Positions 16,587 through 25,400 of a DNA stretch of 64,000 nt are shown piece after piece. The stretch lies in assembly GCA_023392635.1 (NCBI GenBank), contig JAEVYS010000040.1, positions 1 through 64,000 on the forward strand, written 5' to 3'. The notes under the pieces are model-generated. The model was not told the origin of the DNA. It did not search any database and worked only from the letters and a program-made list of their open reading frames with translations. Position numbers and translations under genes: made by a program. Source of the stretch: Actinomycetes bacterium. Lineage in GTDB: Bacteria; Actinomycetota; Actinomycetes; Propionibacteriales; Propionibacteriaceae. Numbering within the stretch: the stretch's first letter is position 1; the number at the start of each line of letters is the position of its first letter.

Positions 16587-17201
16587 TCACCCACCCGCTC
16601 GCAGCCCGAACAGCAGGCTGGCGGCGACCGCGAGCATGATCGCCGCCACGAGCAGGTCGAGCGCCCGCCACGCCGCCGGCTGCGCGAACAGCGGACGCAG
16701 CGCCCGGGCACCGAACCCCAGGCCGGCGAACCAGAGCACGCTCGCCAGCATCGCGCCGCCGGCGAAGACCCACGGCGCCGGCTGCGTGGACGCCACCGAG
16801 CCGAGCAGGACGACGGTGTCCAGGTAGACGTGGGGGTTGAGCCAGGTGAGTGCCAGGGCGGTGAGCGCGACCGGTGCCAGGCGTCCCGGCGCACCGGCCC
16901 CGTCGGCGACGAGCGCCTCGGGACGCAACGCCCGCCGGAGCGCGGCGACCGCGTACCACAGCAGGACGGCGCTGCCGAGCACCGTGACCACAGCCAGCAC
17001 CGGGCGGTGCGCCGACAGCACGGCACCGACCCCGCCCGTGCCCAGGCAGATCAGCAGGATGTCGCTGAGCGCACAGATCGCCACCACCACCCCCACATGT
17101 TCCCTACGCAACCCCTGCCGCAGGACGAAGGCGTTCTGGGCTCCGATGGCCACGATCAGGCTGAAGCCGAAACCAAGGCCGGCGAGGGCGGTGGGAAGCA
17201 C
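16587..17201 (-). CDS. LysE/ArgO-type amino acid exporter
   Basis: 204 residues with six hydrophobic segments, the LysE topology. LIVAIGAQNAFVLRQGLRRE is the family signature, and LTWLNPHVYLDTVVLLGSVA carries the conserved NPHxYLD of the fourth helix. Exports basic amino acids (Lys, Arg) across the membrane. Divergent from a LysG/ArgP-type regulator, the arrangement known for lysE-lysG in Corynebacterium. GTG 17201 follows TAGGCT with a seven-base gap. Confidence 0.92.
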   Translation of the reverse strand: MLPTALAGLGFGFSLIVAIGAQNAFVLRQGLRREHVGVVVAICALSDILLICLGTGGVGAVLSAHRPVLAVVTVLGSAVLLWYAVAALRRALRPEALVADGAGAPGRLAPVALTALALTWLNPHVYLDTVVLLGSVASTQPAPWVFAGGAMLASVLWFAGLGFGARALRPLFAQPAAWRALDLLVAAIMLAVAASLLFGLRAGG

Positions 17202-17282
17202 AACCGGGAGCCTAGGATCGGCTGGCTCTGTAGTCCAACGAAACTTTCTGGACCTTCCTTAGCAGTGCTTAAGATGACAGGT
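17202..17282. promoter_or_regulatory. Divergent lysE/lysG control region
   Basis: AGCCTA (17209-17214, minus-strand TAGGCT) serves lysE, and TAAGAT (17270-17275) serves the regulator; both end seven bases before the start codons. An AT-rich stretch at 17240-17275, unusual here, is the likely LysG site. Confidence 0.5.
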
Positions 17283-18164
17283 ATGGAGTGGGACCTTCCC
17301 CAGCTGCGTGCGCTGGCCGCCGTGGTCGACCATGGGACCCTCGAGTCCGCGGCGACCGCGCTGCACGTCACCCCGTCCGCGGTCAGCCAGCGGCTGAAGG
17401 CCCTCGAGCGTGCGGTCGGCGCCGTCCTGCTCCAGCGGAGCCGTCCGGTCACTCCGACGGCGGCCGGGCGTCCCGTCCTCCGGCTCGCTCGACAGCTCGA
17501 GGTGCTCGCCCGGGACGCGGACGTGAGCCTCGCCACCGGCGCCGGCCCGCCCCAGGTGCGGCTCGCGGTGAACGCCGACTCCCTCGCCACCTGGACGCTG
17601 GCCGCCCTCGCGCCTGTCGCCGGCCGCGTGCAGCTGGCATTCCTGCGCGAGGACGAGGGCCACACGACCGACCTCCTCCGCGACGGCACAGCGATGGCGG
17701 CGATCACGAGCCAGCGGGCCGCGGTCCAGGGGTGCACCGTCGAGCCGCTCGGCGCAATGCGCTACCGTCCCATCGCCGCCGGACCGTTCGTGGAGCGGTG
17801 GTTCGCTCGCGGCGTCACCCCGTCCGCCCTCGCCGTCGCCCCCATGGTCGCCTTCGACGCGCGCGACCGCCTCCAGTCCGACCGGCTGGTTGCGGCGGGG
17901 GTCGGTGCGGGCGCCCCGCCGGTCCACACCGTTCCGGCCAGCACTCAGTTCTCTGAAGCGATCAGGCTCGGTTACGGCTGGGGCATGCTGCCCGACCTCG
18001 AACACCGGACGTGGGAGGGCGTGGACCTGTCCGCGGTGCCGGGGTCGGCGCTCACCCCGCACGACGTGCAGCTGTACTGGCAGCAGTGGTCGCTGCAGAC
18101 ACCCAGCCTGGACGAGGTGGCCGCCGGAGTGCGGGCAGGAGCGGCGGCATGCCTGCTCGCCTGA
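17283..18164 (+). CDS. LysR-type regulator, LysG/ArgP group
   Basis: 293 residues. N-terminal winged HTH with LRALAAVVDHGTLESAATAL, VTPSAVSQRLKALERAVGAVLLQRS, then the effector domain with VRLAVNADSLATWTLAALAP, which is the ArgP/LysG signature. Activates the divergent lysE when basic amino acids are high. There is no clear ribosome binding site, and the ATG lies seven bases after TAAGAT. Confidence 0.92.
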   Translation: MEWDLPQLRALAAVVDHGTLESAATALHVTPSAVSQRLKALERAVGAVLLQRSRPVTPTAAGRPVLRLARQLEVLARDADVSLATGAGPPQVRLAVNADSLATWTLAALAPVAGRVQLAFLREDEGHTTDLLRDGTAMAAITSQRAAVQGCTVEPLGAMRYRPIAAGPFVERWFARGVTPSALAVAPMVAFDARDRLQSDRLVAAGVGAGAPPVHTVPASTQFSEAIRLGYGWGMLPDLEHRTWEGVDLSAVPGSALTPHDVQLYWQQWSLQTPSLDEVAAGVRAGAAACLLA

Positions 18165-18229
18165 GGCGGGAGCGCCACCCCTTCCCACCGTCATGCCGCG
18201 GCGGGTATAGCTGGAGGTGAGGAGGCGAC

Positions 18230-19252
18230 ATGGGCAAGGGTTACGTGGAACCGGAGTTCCAGCGCGACACGAAGTACATCCCCGACCGCATCACCCGTGA
18301 CGGGCGGGACGGCTGGCCGGTGGAAGCGGGGCGCTACCGGCTCGTTGCCGCGAGGGCGTGCCCGTGGGCGAGCCGGGTGATCATCGTGCGGCGGCTCCTC
18401 GGACTCGAGGACGCACTCAGCATGGGGCTGTGTGGGCCGACGCACGACGAGCGCTCCTGGACGTTCGACCTCGACGAGGGCGGCGTCGACCCGGTTCTCG
18501 GCATCGAGCGGCTGCAGCAGGCCTACTTCGCGCGCTTCCCGGACTATCCCAAGGGCATCACCGTGCCGGCGATCGTCGACGTGCCGAGCGGCCAGGTCGT
18601 CACGAACGACTTCCCGTCCATCACGATCGACCTCGAGCAGGAGTGGACGAGGTTCCACCGCGACGGCGCGCCGCAGCTGTACCCCGACCACCTCCGCGAC
18701 CAGATCGACGAGGTGAACGCGTGGGTGTACACCGAGGTCAACAACGGGGTGTACCGCTGCGGCTTCGCGGGCCGGCAGGACGCCTACGAGGAGGCGTACG
18801 ACCGCCTGTTCGCCGCGCTCGACCGGCTCGAGGAGCGCCTGTCAGCGCGGCGCTACCTCGTCGGCGACCAGCTCACCGAGGCCGACATCCGCCTGTTCAC
18901 CACCCTCGTGCGCTTCGACGCGGTCTACCACGGACACTTCAAGTGCAACCGCAACAAGCTGGTCGAGATGCCGGCGCTGTGGGGCTACGCGCGCGACCTG
19001 TTCCAGACCCCGGGCTTCGGCGACACCGTCGACTTCGGCCAGATCAAGACCCACTACTACGTCGTGCACTCCGACATCAACCCGACGGGGATCGTTCCGA
19101 AGGGGCCCGAGCTGGCCGCCTGGCTCAGCCGCCACGGGCGCGAGGCCCTCGGCGGCCGTCCGTTCGGCGACGGGACCCCGCCGGGGCGGGTACGCCCGGA
19201 GGAGTCGGTGCCGCCGATCCTCGTGCTCGACCTGGCGTCGGTCCGGGTCTGA
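18230..19252 (+). CDS. Xi-class glutathionyl-hydroquinone reductase homologue
   Basis: 340 residues. YRLVAARACPWASRVIIVRR has the CPWA catalytic Cys of Xi-class transferases (YqjG/ECM4/PcpF). MGLCGPTHDERSWTF, KGITVPAIVD and VTNDFPSITIDLEQEW complete the thioredoxin-like part, and YVWVYTEVNNGVYRCGFA-like residues start the helical domain. In glutathione users it reduces glutathionyl-hydroquinones. Actinomycetes make mycothiol instead, so mycothiol adducts are the likely substrate (inference). GTGAGGAGG lies before ATG 18230. Confidence 0.9.
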   Translation: MGKGYVEPEFQRDTKYIPDRITRDGRDGWPVEAGRYRLVAARACPWASRVIIVRRLLGLEDALSMGLCGPTHDERSWTFDLDEGGVDPVLGIERLQQAYFARFPDYPKGITVPAIVDVPSGQVVTNDFPSITIDLEQEWTRFHRDGAPQLYPDHLRDQIDEVNAWVYTEVNNGVYRCGFAGRQDAYEEAYDRLFAALDRLEERLSARRYLVGDQLTEADIRLFTTLVRFDAVYHGHFKCNRNKLVEMPALWGYARDLFQTPGFGDTVDFGQIKTHYYVVHSDINPTGIVPKGPELAAWLSRHGREALGGRPFGDGTPPGRVRPEESVPPILVLDLASVRV

Positions 19253-19255
19253 CCG

Positions 19256-20071
19256 TCAGCCGCGGCGCAGCCGGTCACGCAGCTTCAGCAGTTCGCGTCG
19301 CTGCGCGTCGGTGAGGCTCTGGATGCCGTGCTCATTGATCTGGTCGAGCAGCGCGTCGAGTTGCTCGCGGTCGGACTGGCGACGCTCGGCCTGGCGCGCC
19401 TCGGCGCGCGGCATCCGGCGCCCGCGCGGGGGCGTCCGGACCACTCCCGGCTTGCCGGGGATCCAATCGTAGGCGCTGAGCAGCCCGAACCGGCGGCCCA
19501 TCACCGCCACGAAGAACAGGCTGGCGATCAGGCTGAGCAGTCCGCCGGTGTCGCCGGCGGCGAGCATGCTGAGGGCCTGGAGTCCGACGAAGACGATGCC
19601 GAGGATCCATGCGGGGATGCCGAAGAAGAACGGGCGCGTGGGGTACTCGGCGATCCACAGGAGCAGGACGGCGAGTTCGATCAGGTCGAGGCCGGCCAGA
19701 GCCGTGCCCCGCAACGCCGGGAGCAACGAGACCAGCACCGATGCCGCGGTGAGAGCGGCCCAGGTGCCCGCGAGCAGCCACACCATCCGTACGCGTCCGA
19801 TGAGTCGCTCGAGGTCGGAACCGAAGTACCACAGCATCAGGGCGGTCAGGACGACCCAGAGGCTGTTGGCGAGGGGCCAGGTGACGAGCCGCCACACCTG
19901 GCCCGCGGCAACGGCGTCCCAGTAGAAGAAGAGCGCCCTCGGGATCGAGGAGGCGAAGAGCCCGACCAGGCCGGACAACACCCCGAGAAGGGCCACGAAG
20001 GTGGACGTGTTCACCTCGAGGCGCCCGAGGCGGAACCAGGGCTCGGTGGGGGAAGCGAAGTGACGGCTCAC
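19256..20071 (-). CDS. Rhomboid-fold integral membrane protein
   Basis: 271 residues. About six hydrophobic segments between residues 20 and 200, with FFYWDAVAAGQVWRLVTWPL resembling rhomboid/Derlin entry helices. The Ser of GxSG and the catalytic His are absent, so it is likely a non-catalytic rhomboid-like protein. A basic loop RTPPRGRRMPR and a C-terminal charged coiled coil (about 225-270) with EHGIQSLTDAQRRELLKLRDRL follow, similar to tails of rhomboid-family proteins. GTG 20071 was chosen because longer forms run into tRNA-Arg. Function unknown. Confidence 0.7.
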   Translation of the reverse strand: MSRHFASPTEPWFRLGRLEVNTSTFVALLGVLSGLVGLFASSIPRALFFYWDAVAAGQVWRLVTWPLANSLWVVLTALMLWYFGSDLERLIGRVRMVWLLAGTWAALTAASVLVSLLPALRGTALAGLDLIELAVLLLWIAEYPTRPFFFGIPAWILGIVFVGLQALSMLAAGDTGGLLSLIASLFFVAVMGRRFGLLSAYDWIPGKPGVVRTPPRGRRMPRAEARQAERRQSDREQLDALLDQINEHGIQSLTDAQRRELLKLRDRLRRG

Positions 20072-20163
20072 AGGCTCAAGGTTGCCAGACGCGGGCCAAC
20101 TGACCCACACCTGGAAGGACATCAGGCCCCGCAGCGAGGAGCTGCGGAGCCTGACCCGATCTG

Positions 20164-20236
20164 CGCGCCCGGAGGGACTCGAACCCCCAACCTTCTGATC
20201 CGTAGTCAGATGCTCTATCCGTTGAGCCACGGGCGC
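20164..20236 (-). tRNA. tRNA-Arg (ACG)
   Basis: 73 bases. Acceptor GCGCCCG pairs with CGGGCGC; anticodon stem TCTGA/TCAGA with loop CTACGGA gives ACG; T arm GGTTCGAGTCC. ACG reads CGN Arg codons after deamination to inosine. The 3' CCA is not encoded. Confidence 0.95.
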
Positions 20237-20535
20237 AGGAAAGCGTCCTCAACCCTACTCGAACCGGACGTGAGGCGTCCAACCGGGTTGTCGAACACGG
20301 CTGGCGGGACGGGGGCCGGACCTTGTGCGCGCGTCAGGCGGTCGCGGAACGGAGGCCGACGAGCAGCGTCCGAGCGGGGCCGCGGTGAGCGCAGAGACAC
20401 TGACGGTGCCATACCCGCAGGGGTGTGCGGAAGGCCCCGCCGCGTAATTGCACGGATGTCCATCGCCCTGCCACAGACCTTGCACCGCGGTGGAGGATGG
20501 GCCCAACCAGCCCACCGCGCAGACCGAGGAGACCC
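20237..20535. other. 299-base intergenic region between tRNA-Arg and pckG
   Basis: No protein gene is supported here. On the minus strand TTGGAC (plus 20277-20282) and TAGGGT (plus 20252-20257), 19 bases apart, form a candidate promoter for tRNA-Arg. The pckG side has GAGGAG just before the ATG but no convincing -10/-35 pair that I can defend. Confidence 0.5.
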
Positions 20536-22386
20536 ATGGTCGTGGACAGCATCGCCGCACCGTCGAACGCCCCCGTGAACGCCCCGGCGGAACTGCGGGA
20601 GTGGGTGGCAGGGGTGGCGGAGCTCACCCGTCCCGATCGCATCCACTGGTGCGACGGCTCGCAGGCCGAGCGTGACCGCCTCTACGCCGAAATGGTGGCC
20701 ACGGGCATGCTGGTCGCCCTGAATCCCGCCCTTCGTCCGGGGTCCTACCTGGCCCGCTCCGCGGCCTCTGATGTGGCCAGGGTCGAGGGTCGCACCTTCA
20801 TCTGCAGCGAGCGCGAGGAGGACGCCGGGCCCACAAACAACTGGGCGGAGCCGGCGGCCATGAAGCGGACCCTGGCGTCGCTGTTCGCCGGGAGCATGCG
20901 CGGCCGAACCATGTACGTCATCCCGTTCTCGATGGGCCCGATCGGCAGCGAGCTGACCCGCTTCGGCGTGGAGATCAGCGACAGCCCCTACGTCGTGGTG
21001 AACATGCGGCTCACCACGCGCATGGGGGCGGCGGCGCTGGACGCGATCGCCGCGGGTGCGGCCTGGGTGCCGGCGGTGCACTCGATGGGCTACCCCCTCG
21101 TGGACGAGGGCGGGAAGCCGCGGCCCGACGTCGCCTGGCCCTGCAACGAGGTGAAGTACATCACCCACTTCCCGGAGACCCGAGAGATCTGGTCCTTCGG
21201 TTCCGGCTATGGCGGCAACGCCCTGTTGGGCAAGAAGTGCTATGCGTTGCGGATCGCTTCGGTGCTCGCGCGCGACGAAGGGTGGCTCGCCGAGCACATG
21301 CTGATCCTGCGCATCACCGGTCCCGACGGCCGGGTGTTCCACCTGACCGCTGCGTTCCCGTCCGCCTGCGGCAAGACGAACCTCGCGATGCTGCGTCCCA
21401 CGATTCCCGGCTGGAAGGTGGAGACCGTCGGTGACGACATCGCGTGGATGCGTCCGGGCAAGGACGGCCGCCTGTACGCCATCAACCCCGAGTACGGGTT
21501 CTTCGGCGTCGCGCCCGGCACGTCCGAGCAGACGAACCCCACCTGCCTGCACGCCCTGTCGCACGACACGATCTTCACCAATGTGGCCCTCACCGACGAC
21601 GGCGACGTCTGGTGGGAGGGGCTGACGCCCGAGCCGCCGGCTCACCTCGTCGACTGGGAGGGCCTGGACTGGACGCCGGGGTGCGGCCGGCCGGCGTCCC
21701 ATCCCAACGGGCGCTTCACCGTGCAGGCCGAGCAGGCCGAATCGATCGCCACCGACTGGGAGGACCCGGCCGGGGTGCCGGTCGACGTGATCCTGTTCGG
21801 TGGGCGGCGCGCCCACAACGTGCCCCTGATCAGCGAGTCGTACGACTGGCAGCACGGCGTGTTCGTCGGCGCAACGGTGTCGAGCGAGCAGACTGCGGCC
21901 GCGGAGGGCCTTGTCGGTGCACTGCGGCGTGACCCGTTCGCGATGCTGCCGTTCTGCGGGTACAACATGGCCGACTACTGGTCGCACTGGCTGCGGATGG
22001 GCGAGGTGCTGGGCGACCGCGCCCCCCGGATCTTCCAGGTGAACTGGTTCCGCAAGGACGCCACCGGTCGCTGGCTGTGGCCCGGCTTCGGCGAGAACTC
22101 GCGGGCCATCGAGTGGGCCCTGCGCCGGGTCGCCGGAGAGGTCGGTGCGGTGGACGCCATCTCGGGCCGCATCCCGGCGCCCGGAGACCTGAACACCGAA
22201 GGGATCGACATCAGCGACGCCGACCTGGCCGCGCTGTTCGCCCTCGATCCGCAGGCGTGGTCGGCGGAGGCCGACCTCACCGAGGAGTACTTCGCCCAGT
22301 TCGGCGGCAAGGTGCCCGAGGCGCTGAAGCAGCAGTTGTGGAACCTGCGCGAGCGCATCGCTGCCGCCCAGGACGCCGCCGGCTAG
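20536..22386 (+). CDS. pckG: Phosphoenolpyruvate carboxykinase (GTP)
   Basis: 616 residues, full length. Interconverts oxaloacetate and PEP with GTP/GDP; in propionate-forming actinomycetes it links the C3 and C4 pools. Motifs: YVVVNMRLTTRMG, GSGYGGNALLGKKCYALRIA, FPSACGKTNLAML (P-loop), TVGDDIAWM (metal site), NPEYGFFGVAPGTS, FGGRRAHNVPL and NWFRKD. ATG 20536 has GAGGAG upstream. Monocistronic, followed by REP units in the sense orientation. Confidence 0.97.
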   Translation: MVVDSIAAPSNAPVNAPAELREWVAGVAELTRPDRIHWCDGSQAERDRLYAEMVATGMLVALNPALRPGSYLARSAASDVARVEGRTFICSEREEDAGPTNNWAEPAAMKRTLASLFAGSMRGRTMYVIPFSMGPIGSELTRFGVEISDSPYVVVNMRLTTRMGAAALDAIAAGAAWVPAVHSMGYPLVDEGGKPRPDVAWPCNEVKYITHFPETREIWSFGSGYGGNALLGKKCYALRIASVLARDEGWLAEHMLILRITGPDGRVFHLTAAFPSACGKTNLAMLRPTIPGWKVETVGDDIAWMRPGKDGRLYAINPEYGFFGVAPGTSEQTNPTCLHALSHDTIFTNVALTDDGDVWWEGLTPEPPAHLVDWEGLDWTPGCGRPASHPNGRFTVQAEQAESIATDWEDPAGVPVDVILFGGRRAHNVPLISESYDWQHGVFVGATVSSEQTAAAEGLVGALRRDPFAMLPFCGYNMADYWSHWLRMGEVLGDRAPRIFQVNWFRKDATGRWLWPGFGENSRAIEWALRRVAGEVGAVDAISGRIPAPGDLNTEGIDISDADLAALFALDPQAWSAEADLTEEYFAQFGGKVPEALKQQLWNLRERIAAAQDAAG

Positions 22387-22406
22387 GCATCCCGGACGGG
22401 GATCCC

Positions 22407-22504
22407 GACGCATCGGGGACGGTTCCTGATGCGTCACCCCGACGCATCGGGGACGGTTCTCAATCCGGTCCGGACCGAATTGGGAACCGTCCCCAATCCG
22501 GTCC
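22407..22504. repeat. REP cluster: type A, hybrid A/B and type B units
   Basis: 22407-22436 is type A (plus). 22441-22471 starts with GACGCA but ends with AATCCGGTCC, a hybrid. 22472-22504 is type B with GGACCGAATT and AATCCGGTCC ends, core on the minus strand. It fills the gap between the convergent pckG and transporter genes. Confidence 0.9.
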
Positions 22505-22506
22505 GC

Positions 22507-23442
22507 TCAGCCGAAGCGCACCAGGGCGACACCGACGACCGCGAGGGCTGCCCCGAGCAGGCGCAGCGGACTGGCCCGACGCCTGGCGATCCCGAGGTAG
22601 CCGCCGTGGTCGAGAACCAGCCCGGTGATCACCTGGCCGAGGAGGGTGACGCTCACCGCGAGGGACGTGCCGAGGATCGGCGCGTTGAACGCGTTGGCCA
22701 GCACGAACGCCGCGCCGAGCAGTCCGCCGGTGAGCATCCAGGCCGGCATCCTCCCGGGCCGGCGGACGCGCTGGCGCGTGGCCAGGTTCACCAGCAGGAG
22801 CCCGACCGCACCGACCAGGAAGGACACCAGCGCAGCAGCGAGTGCCGAGTTCATCACCTGGCCGAGGCGGCCGTTCACTGCGGTCTGTACCGCGCCCAGC
22901 GTCCCCACGAGAACGGCGACGACCCACAGCAGGGCCGCGGCCCGGGACCGGTTGGCTGCCTTCGTGGCGCCGACCCGTCCCACGAGGTTCACCAACGCCG
23001 CACCGACCACGACAAGCACCGCACCGAGCCCCCGTACGGGCGTGAGTGGACGGATCGTCATGCCGAACGCGCCGGTCATGTCGATCACCAGGCCGCCCAG
23101 GACCTGGCCGACCAGCGGCAGGACGACCGTGGCGGACGCCCCGATCCGGGGCAGCAGCACGATGTTCATGGTCAGGAAGACCAGGCCGCACGCGCCGCCC
23201 AACCAGATCCACCACGGTTGCGTGGTGGCCGTCTCCACCCAGGGCACATTCGTCCGTGTCAGCAGCGCGGCCAGGCCGAGCCCGGCCGAACCCACCGCGA
23301 AGGACACCAGGGATGCGGGCAGGATGGCCCCGAGGCGGCCCGCCAAGCGGGAGTTGATGGACGTCTGAACGGGGATCAGCCCGCCGAAGAGCAGTCCCAG
23401 CGCGAGTGCGAGCAGCACCAGGGGTCCCTCAGCGAAGGTCAC
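22507..23442 (-). CDS. DMT superfamily membrane protein (DUF606/YdcZ type)
   Basis: 311 residues, about ten hydrophobic segments in two homologous halves. Each half repeats the pattern SINSRLAGRLGAILPASLVSF and AVNGRLGQVMNSALAAALVSF, then LVGQVLGGLVID or LLGQVITGLVLDHGG. This is the fused form of the DUF606/YdcZ family of drug/metabolite transporters; substrate unknown. GTG 23442. The stop lies two bases from a type B REP unit. Confidence 0.88.
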   Translation of the reverse strand: MTFAEGPLVLLALALGLLFGGLIPVQTSINSRLAGRLGAILPASLVSFAVGSAGLGLAALLTRTNVPWVETATTQPWWIWLGGACGLVFLTMNIVLLPRIGASATVVLPLVGQVLGGLVIDMTGAFGMTIRPLTPVRGLGAVLVVVGAALVNLVGRVGATKAANRSRAAALLWVVAVLVGTLGAVQTAVNGRLGQVMNSALAAALVSFLVGAVGLLLVNLATRQRVRRPGRMPAWMLTGGLLGAAFVLANAFNAPILGTSLAVSVTLLGQVITGLVLDHGGYLGIARRRASPLRLLGAALAVVGVALVRFG

Positions 23443-23507
23443 GCACCGACCCTTGCTCCTCGAGGGGGGTCGACACCAGTACCTGTCCAGCGGATCGCAC
23501 CGCCGGC

Positions 23508-23614
23508 TGACGCAATGGGGACGGTTCCTGTTGCGTCAGGTGACGCAACAGGAACCGTCCCCGGTGCGTCAGGTTGCGTCAGGTGACGCGTCGGGAACCG
23601 TCCCCCGTGCGTCA
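23508..23614. repeat. REP cluster: three type A units
   Basis: 23508-23538 (core on plus), 23541-23571 and 23584-23614 (core on minus); an extra half end TTGCGTCAGG lies at 23573-23582. The last three bases (23612-23614) are the stop codon of the ene-reductase gene. Confidence 0.92.
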
Positions 23615-24706
23615 GTGGACAGGCTCCACGGCAGGCCAGCGACCGCGCAGGTAGGACGCGGGGTAGCGCGCCATCGCGTCGCAGTCGAGCTCGGCGGCGG
23701 CCCGCTGCGGCCAGGACGGCTCCCGCAGCGCCACCCGCGCGAGCGAGACCACGTCGGCGGAACCCTCGTCGAGGATCTCCTGGGCCTGGGCCGGCTCGGT
23801 GATCAGCCCGACGGCGCTCACCGGCAGCCCCGCTTCCCGGACAGCGCGCGCCAGCTTGACCTGGTAACCCGGCGCCGCCGGAATCTTCGCCACCACGTTG
23901 CCGCCGGAGGACACGTCGATGAGGTCCACACCGTGCTCACCGAGCATGCGCGCGACCTCCGTCGCCTCCTCGACCGTGAACCCGCCCTCGGTCCACTCGG
24001 TCGCCGAGATGCGGACGAAGAGTGGCTTGCCTTCCGGCCACACCGCGCGGACGGCGTCCGTCACCTCGAGCAGCAGGCGGCTCCGCCCGGCCAGGTCGCC
24101 GCCGTAGGCGTCCGACCGGTGGTTCGACAGCGGCGAGAGGAACTGGAACAGCAGGTAGCCGTGGGCGGCGTGCAGCTCGACCGCATCGAAGCCGGCTGCG
24201 TCCGCACGCCTCGCGGCCGCCGCGAACGCCTCCACCACCTGGGCGAGGTCGTCGAGGGTCGCCTCACGCGGCACGGCCAGGCCCGGGAACGGGACCGCCG
24301 ACGGGCCGATCGTCTGCCAGCCGCCGTCCTCGAGTGGCACCGAGCCCGACCGGTTCGGCTCCCACTCCCGGTAGACCGAGGCCTTGCGTCCCGCGTGCTG
24401 CAACTGGACAGCCATCGCCGCGCCCTGCCGATGGCAGAAGTCCACGATCCGCCGCCACGCCGCAACCTGTTCGTCGTTCCAGATGCCGGTGCACTGCGGG
24501 GTGATCCGTCCCTCGGGAAGCACACCGGTGGCCTCGGCGATGATCATCCCGAAGCCGCCGGTCGCCCGCGCACCGAGGTGCACGAGGTGCCAGTCGGTGG
24601 GGACGCCGTCGCGCGCCTCGCACTGGTACTGGCACATCGGCGCAAGGAAGATCCGGTTCGGAATGGTGAGGTCCCGCAGCTGCAGCGGGTCGAAAAGGGA
24701 CGACAT
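23612..24706 (-). CDS. NADH:flavin oxidoreductase (Old Yellow Enzyme, YqjM type)
   Basis: 364 residues, FMN TIM barrel. APMCQYQCEARDG carries the YqjM-type Cys, VQLQHAGRKA and VELHAAHGYLLFQFLSPL hold the FMN/substrate His-His pair, and NHRSDAYGGDLAGRSRLLLE and VSLARVALREPSWP are diagnostic. Reduces activated C=C bonds with NAD(P)H. It ends EPVH at a TGA that belongs to a REP terminus, so the C-terminus may have been altered by repeat insertion. TAGCCT precedes the ATG by six bases. Confidence 0.93.
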   Translation of the reverse strand: MSSLFDPLQLRDLTIPNRIFLAPMCQYQCEARDGVPTDWHLVHLGARATGGFGMIIAEATGVLPEGRITPQCTGIWNDEQVAAWRRIVDFCHRQGAAMAVQLQHAGRKASVYREWEPNRSGSVPLEDGGWQTIGPSAVPFPGLAVPREATLDDLAQVVEAFAAAARRADAAGFDAVELHAAHGYLLFQFLSPLSNHRSDAYGGDLAGRSRLLLEVTDAVRAVWPEGKPLFVRISATEWTEGGFTVEEATEVARMLGEHGVDLIDVSSGGNVVAKIPAAPGYQVKLARAVREAGLPVSAVGLITEPAQAQEILDEGSADVVSLARVALREPSWPQRAAAELDCDAMARYPASYLRGRWPAVEPVH

Positions 24707-24712
24707 GGTTAC

Positions 24713-24718
24713 AGGCTA
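24713..24718 (-). promoter_or_regulatory. Leaderless -10 of the ene-reductase gene
   Basis: TAGCCT on the minus strand, six bases before ATG 24706. A separate TAGCCT on the plus strand (24763-24768) fits the divergent methyltransferase gene. Confidence 0.5.
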
Positions 24719-24787
24719 GGGACGGCTCTGTTGCGGCCGGCCGGTTGTCCGGAATTCGCCCCTAGCCTCGACGCAGGGGTGAGGCGG

Positions 24788-25399
24788 ATGACCGACGCGG
24801 CGGACTGGAGGGAGCGCCAGGCCATGGCCGCGACCGCCTGGGACCTCACTCCCGACGAACTCGTGGTCACCGCCTGCCGTCACCTGCGCCCGGGCAACGC
24901 GCTCGACCTGGGCGCCCGGGAGGGCTCCAACTCCCTCTGGCTGGCCGGACGGGGCTGGCGCGTCACCGCGGTCGAGCCGGCCTCGGTCTCTGTGGGACGC
25001 CTCCAGGGCCGCTCGGCCCTGCTGAGCCACCCCGTGGACGCCATCGCCACCGACACGGTCGCCTACCGTCCCGCTCCGGGAGCCTTCGACCTCATCCTGC
25101 TGAGCTACCTCGCCCTGGCCGAGGGCCAGCTGCGGCGCCTGTTGGCCAACGCCGTGCCCGGGCTCGCTGGCGGCGGGCTCGTGCTGGTGGTCGGCCACGA
25201 CCTGTCGAACCTCGAAGGCGGCTGGGGCGGCCCGAGGGATCCGGACCTGCTCACCACCCACGACCACCTGGCCGACCTGCTCGCGGCGCTGGGCCTCCAC
25301 GTACGGCGAGCCGAGGTGGTCCGGCGCCGGATACCGGGCGAGGTCGGCGTCCACACCGCACTCGACCATGTGGTGGAGGCGGTGCGGCCGGCCGCCTGA
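24788..25399 (+). CDS. Class I SAM-dependent methyltransferase
   Basis: 203 residues. NALDLGAREGSNSLWLAGRGW is motif I (SAM-binding Gly loop, here GAREG), TAVEPASVSV is motif II with the acidic residue, and FDLILLSYLAL is motif IV. Related to the TehB-like/UbiE-like small methyltransferases; substrate unknown. ATG 24788 follows AGGGGTGAGG by four bases. Ends one base before the convergent gene. Confidence 0.85.
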   Translation: MTDAADWRERQAMAATAWDLTPDELVVTACRHLRPGNALDLGAREGSNSLWLAGRGWRVTAVEPASVSVGRLQGRSALLSHPVDAIATDTVAYRPAPGAFDLILLSYLALAEGQLRRLLANAVPGLAGGGLVLVVGHDLSNLEGGWGGPRDPDLLTTHDHLADLLAALGLHVRRAEVVRRRIPGEVGVHTALDHVVEAVRPAA

Positions 25400-25400
25400 C

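Noticed and set aside
19256..20071. Active rhomboid protease
   Set aside because: The fold is similar but the catalytic Ser in GxSG and the His are not present.
20237..20535. Small gene or riboswitch between tRNA-Arg and pckG
   Set aside because: No open frame with a ribosome binding site and codon bias, and no recognisable riboswitch core.
23453..24787. Extension of the methyltransferase frame far upstream
   Set aside because: The extension is antisense to the ene-reductase gene; ATG 24788 has a good ribosome binding site and begins the methyltransferase fold.
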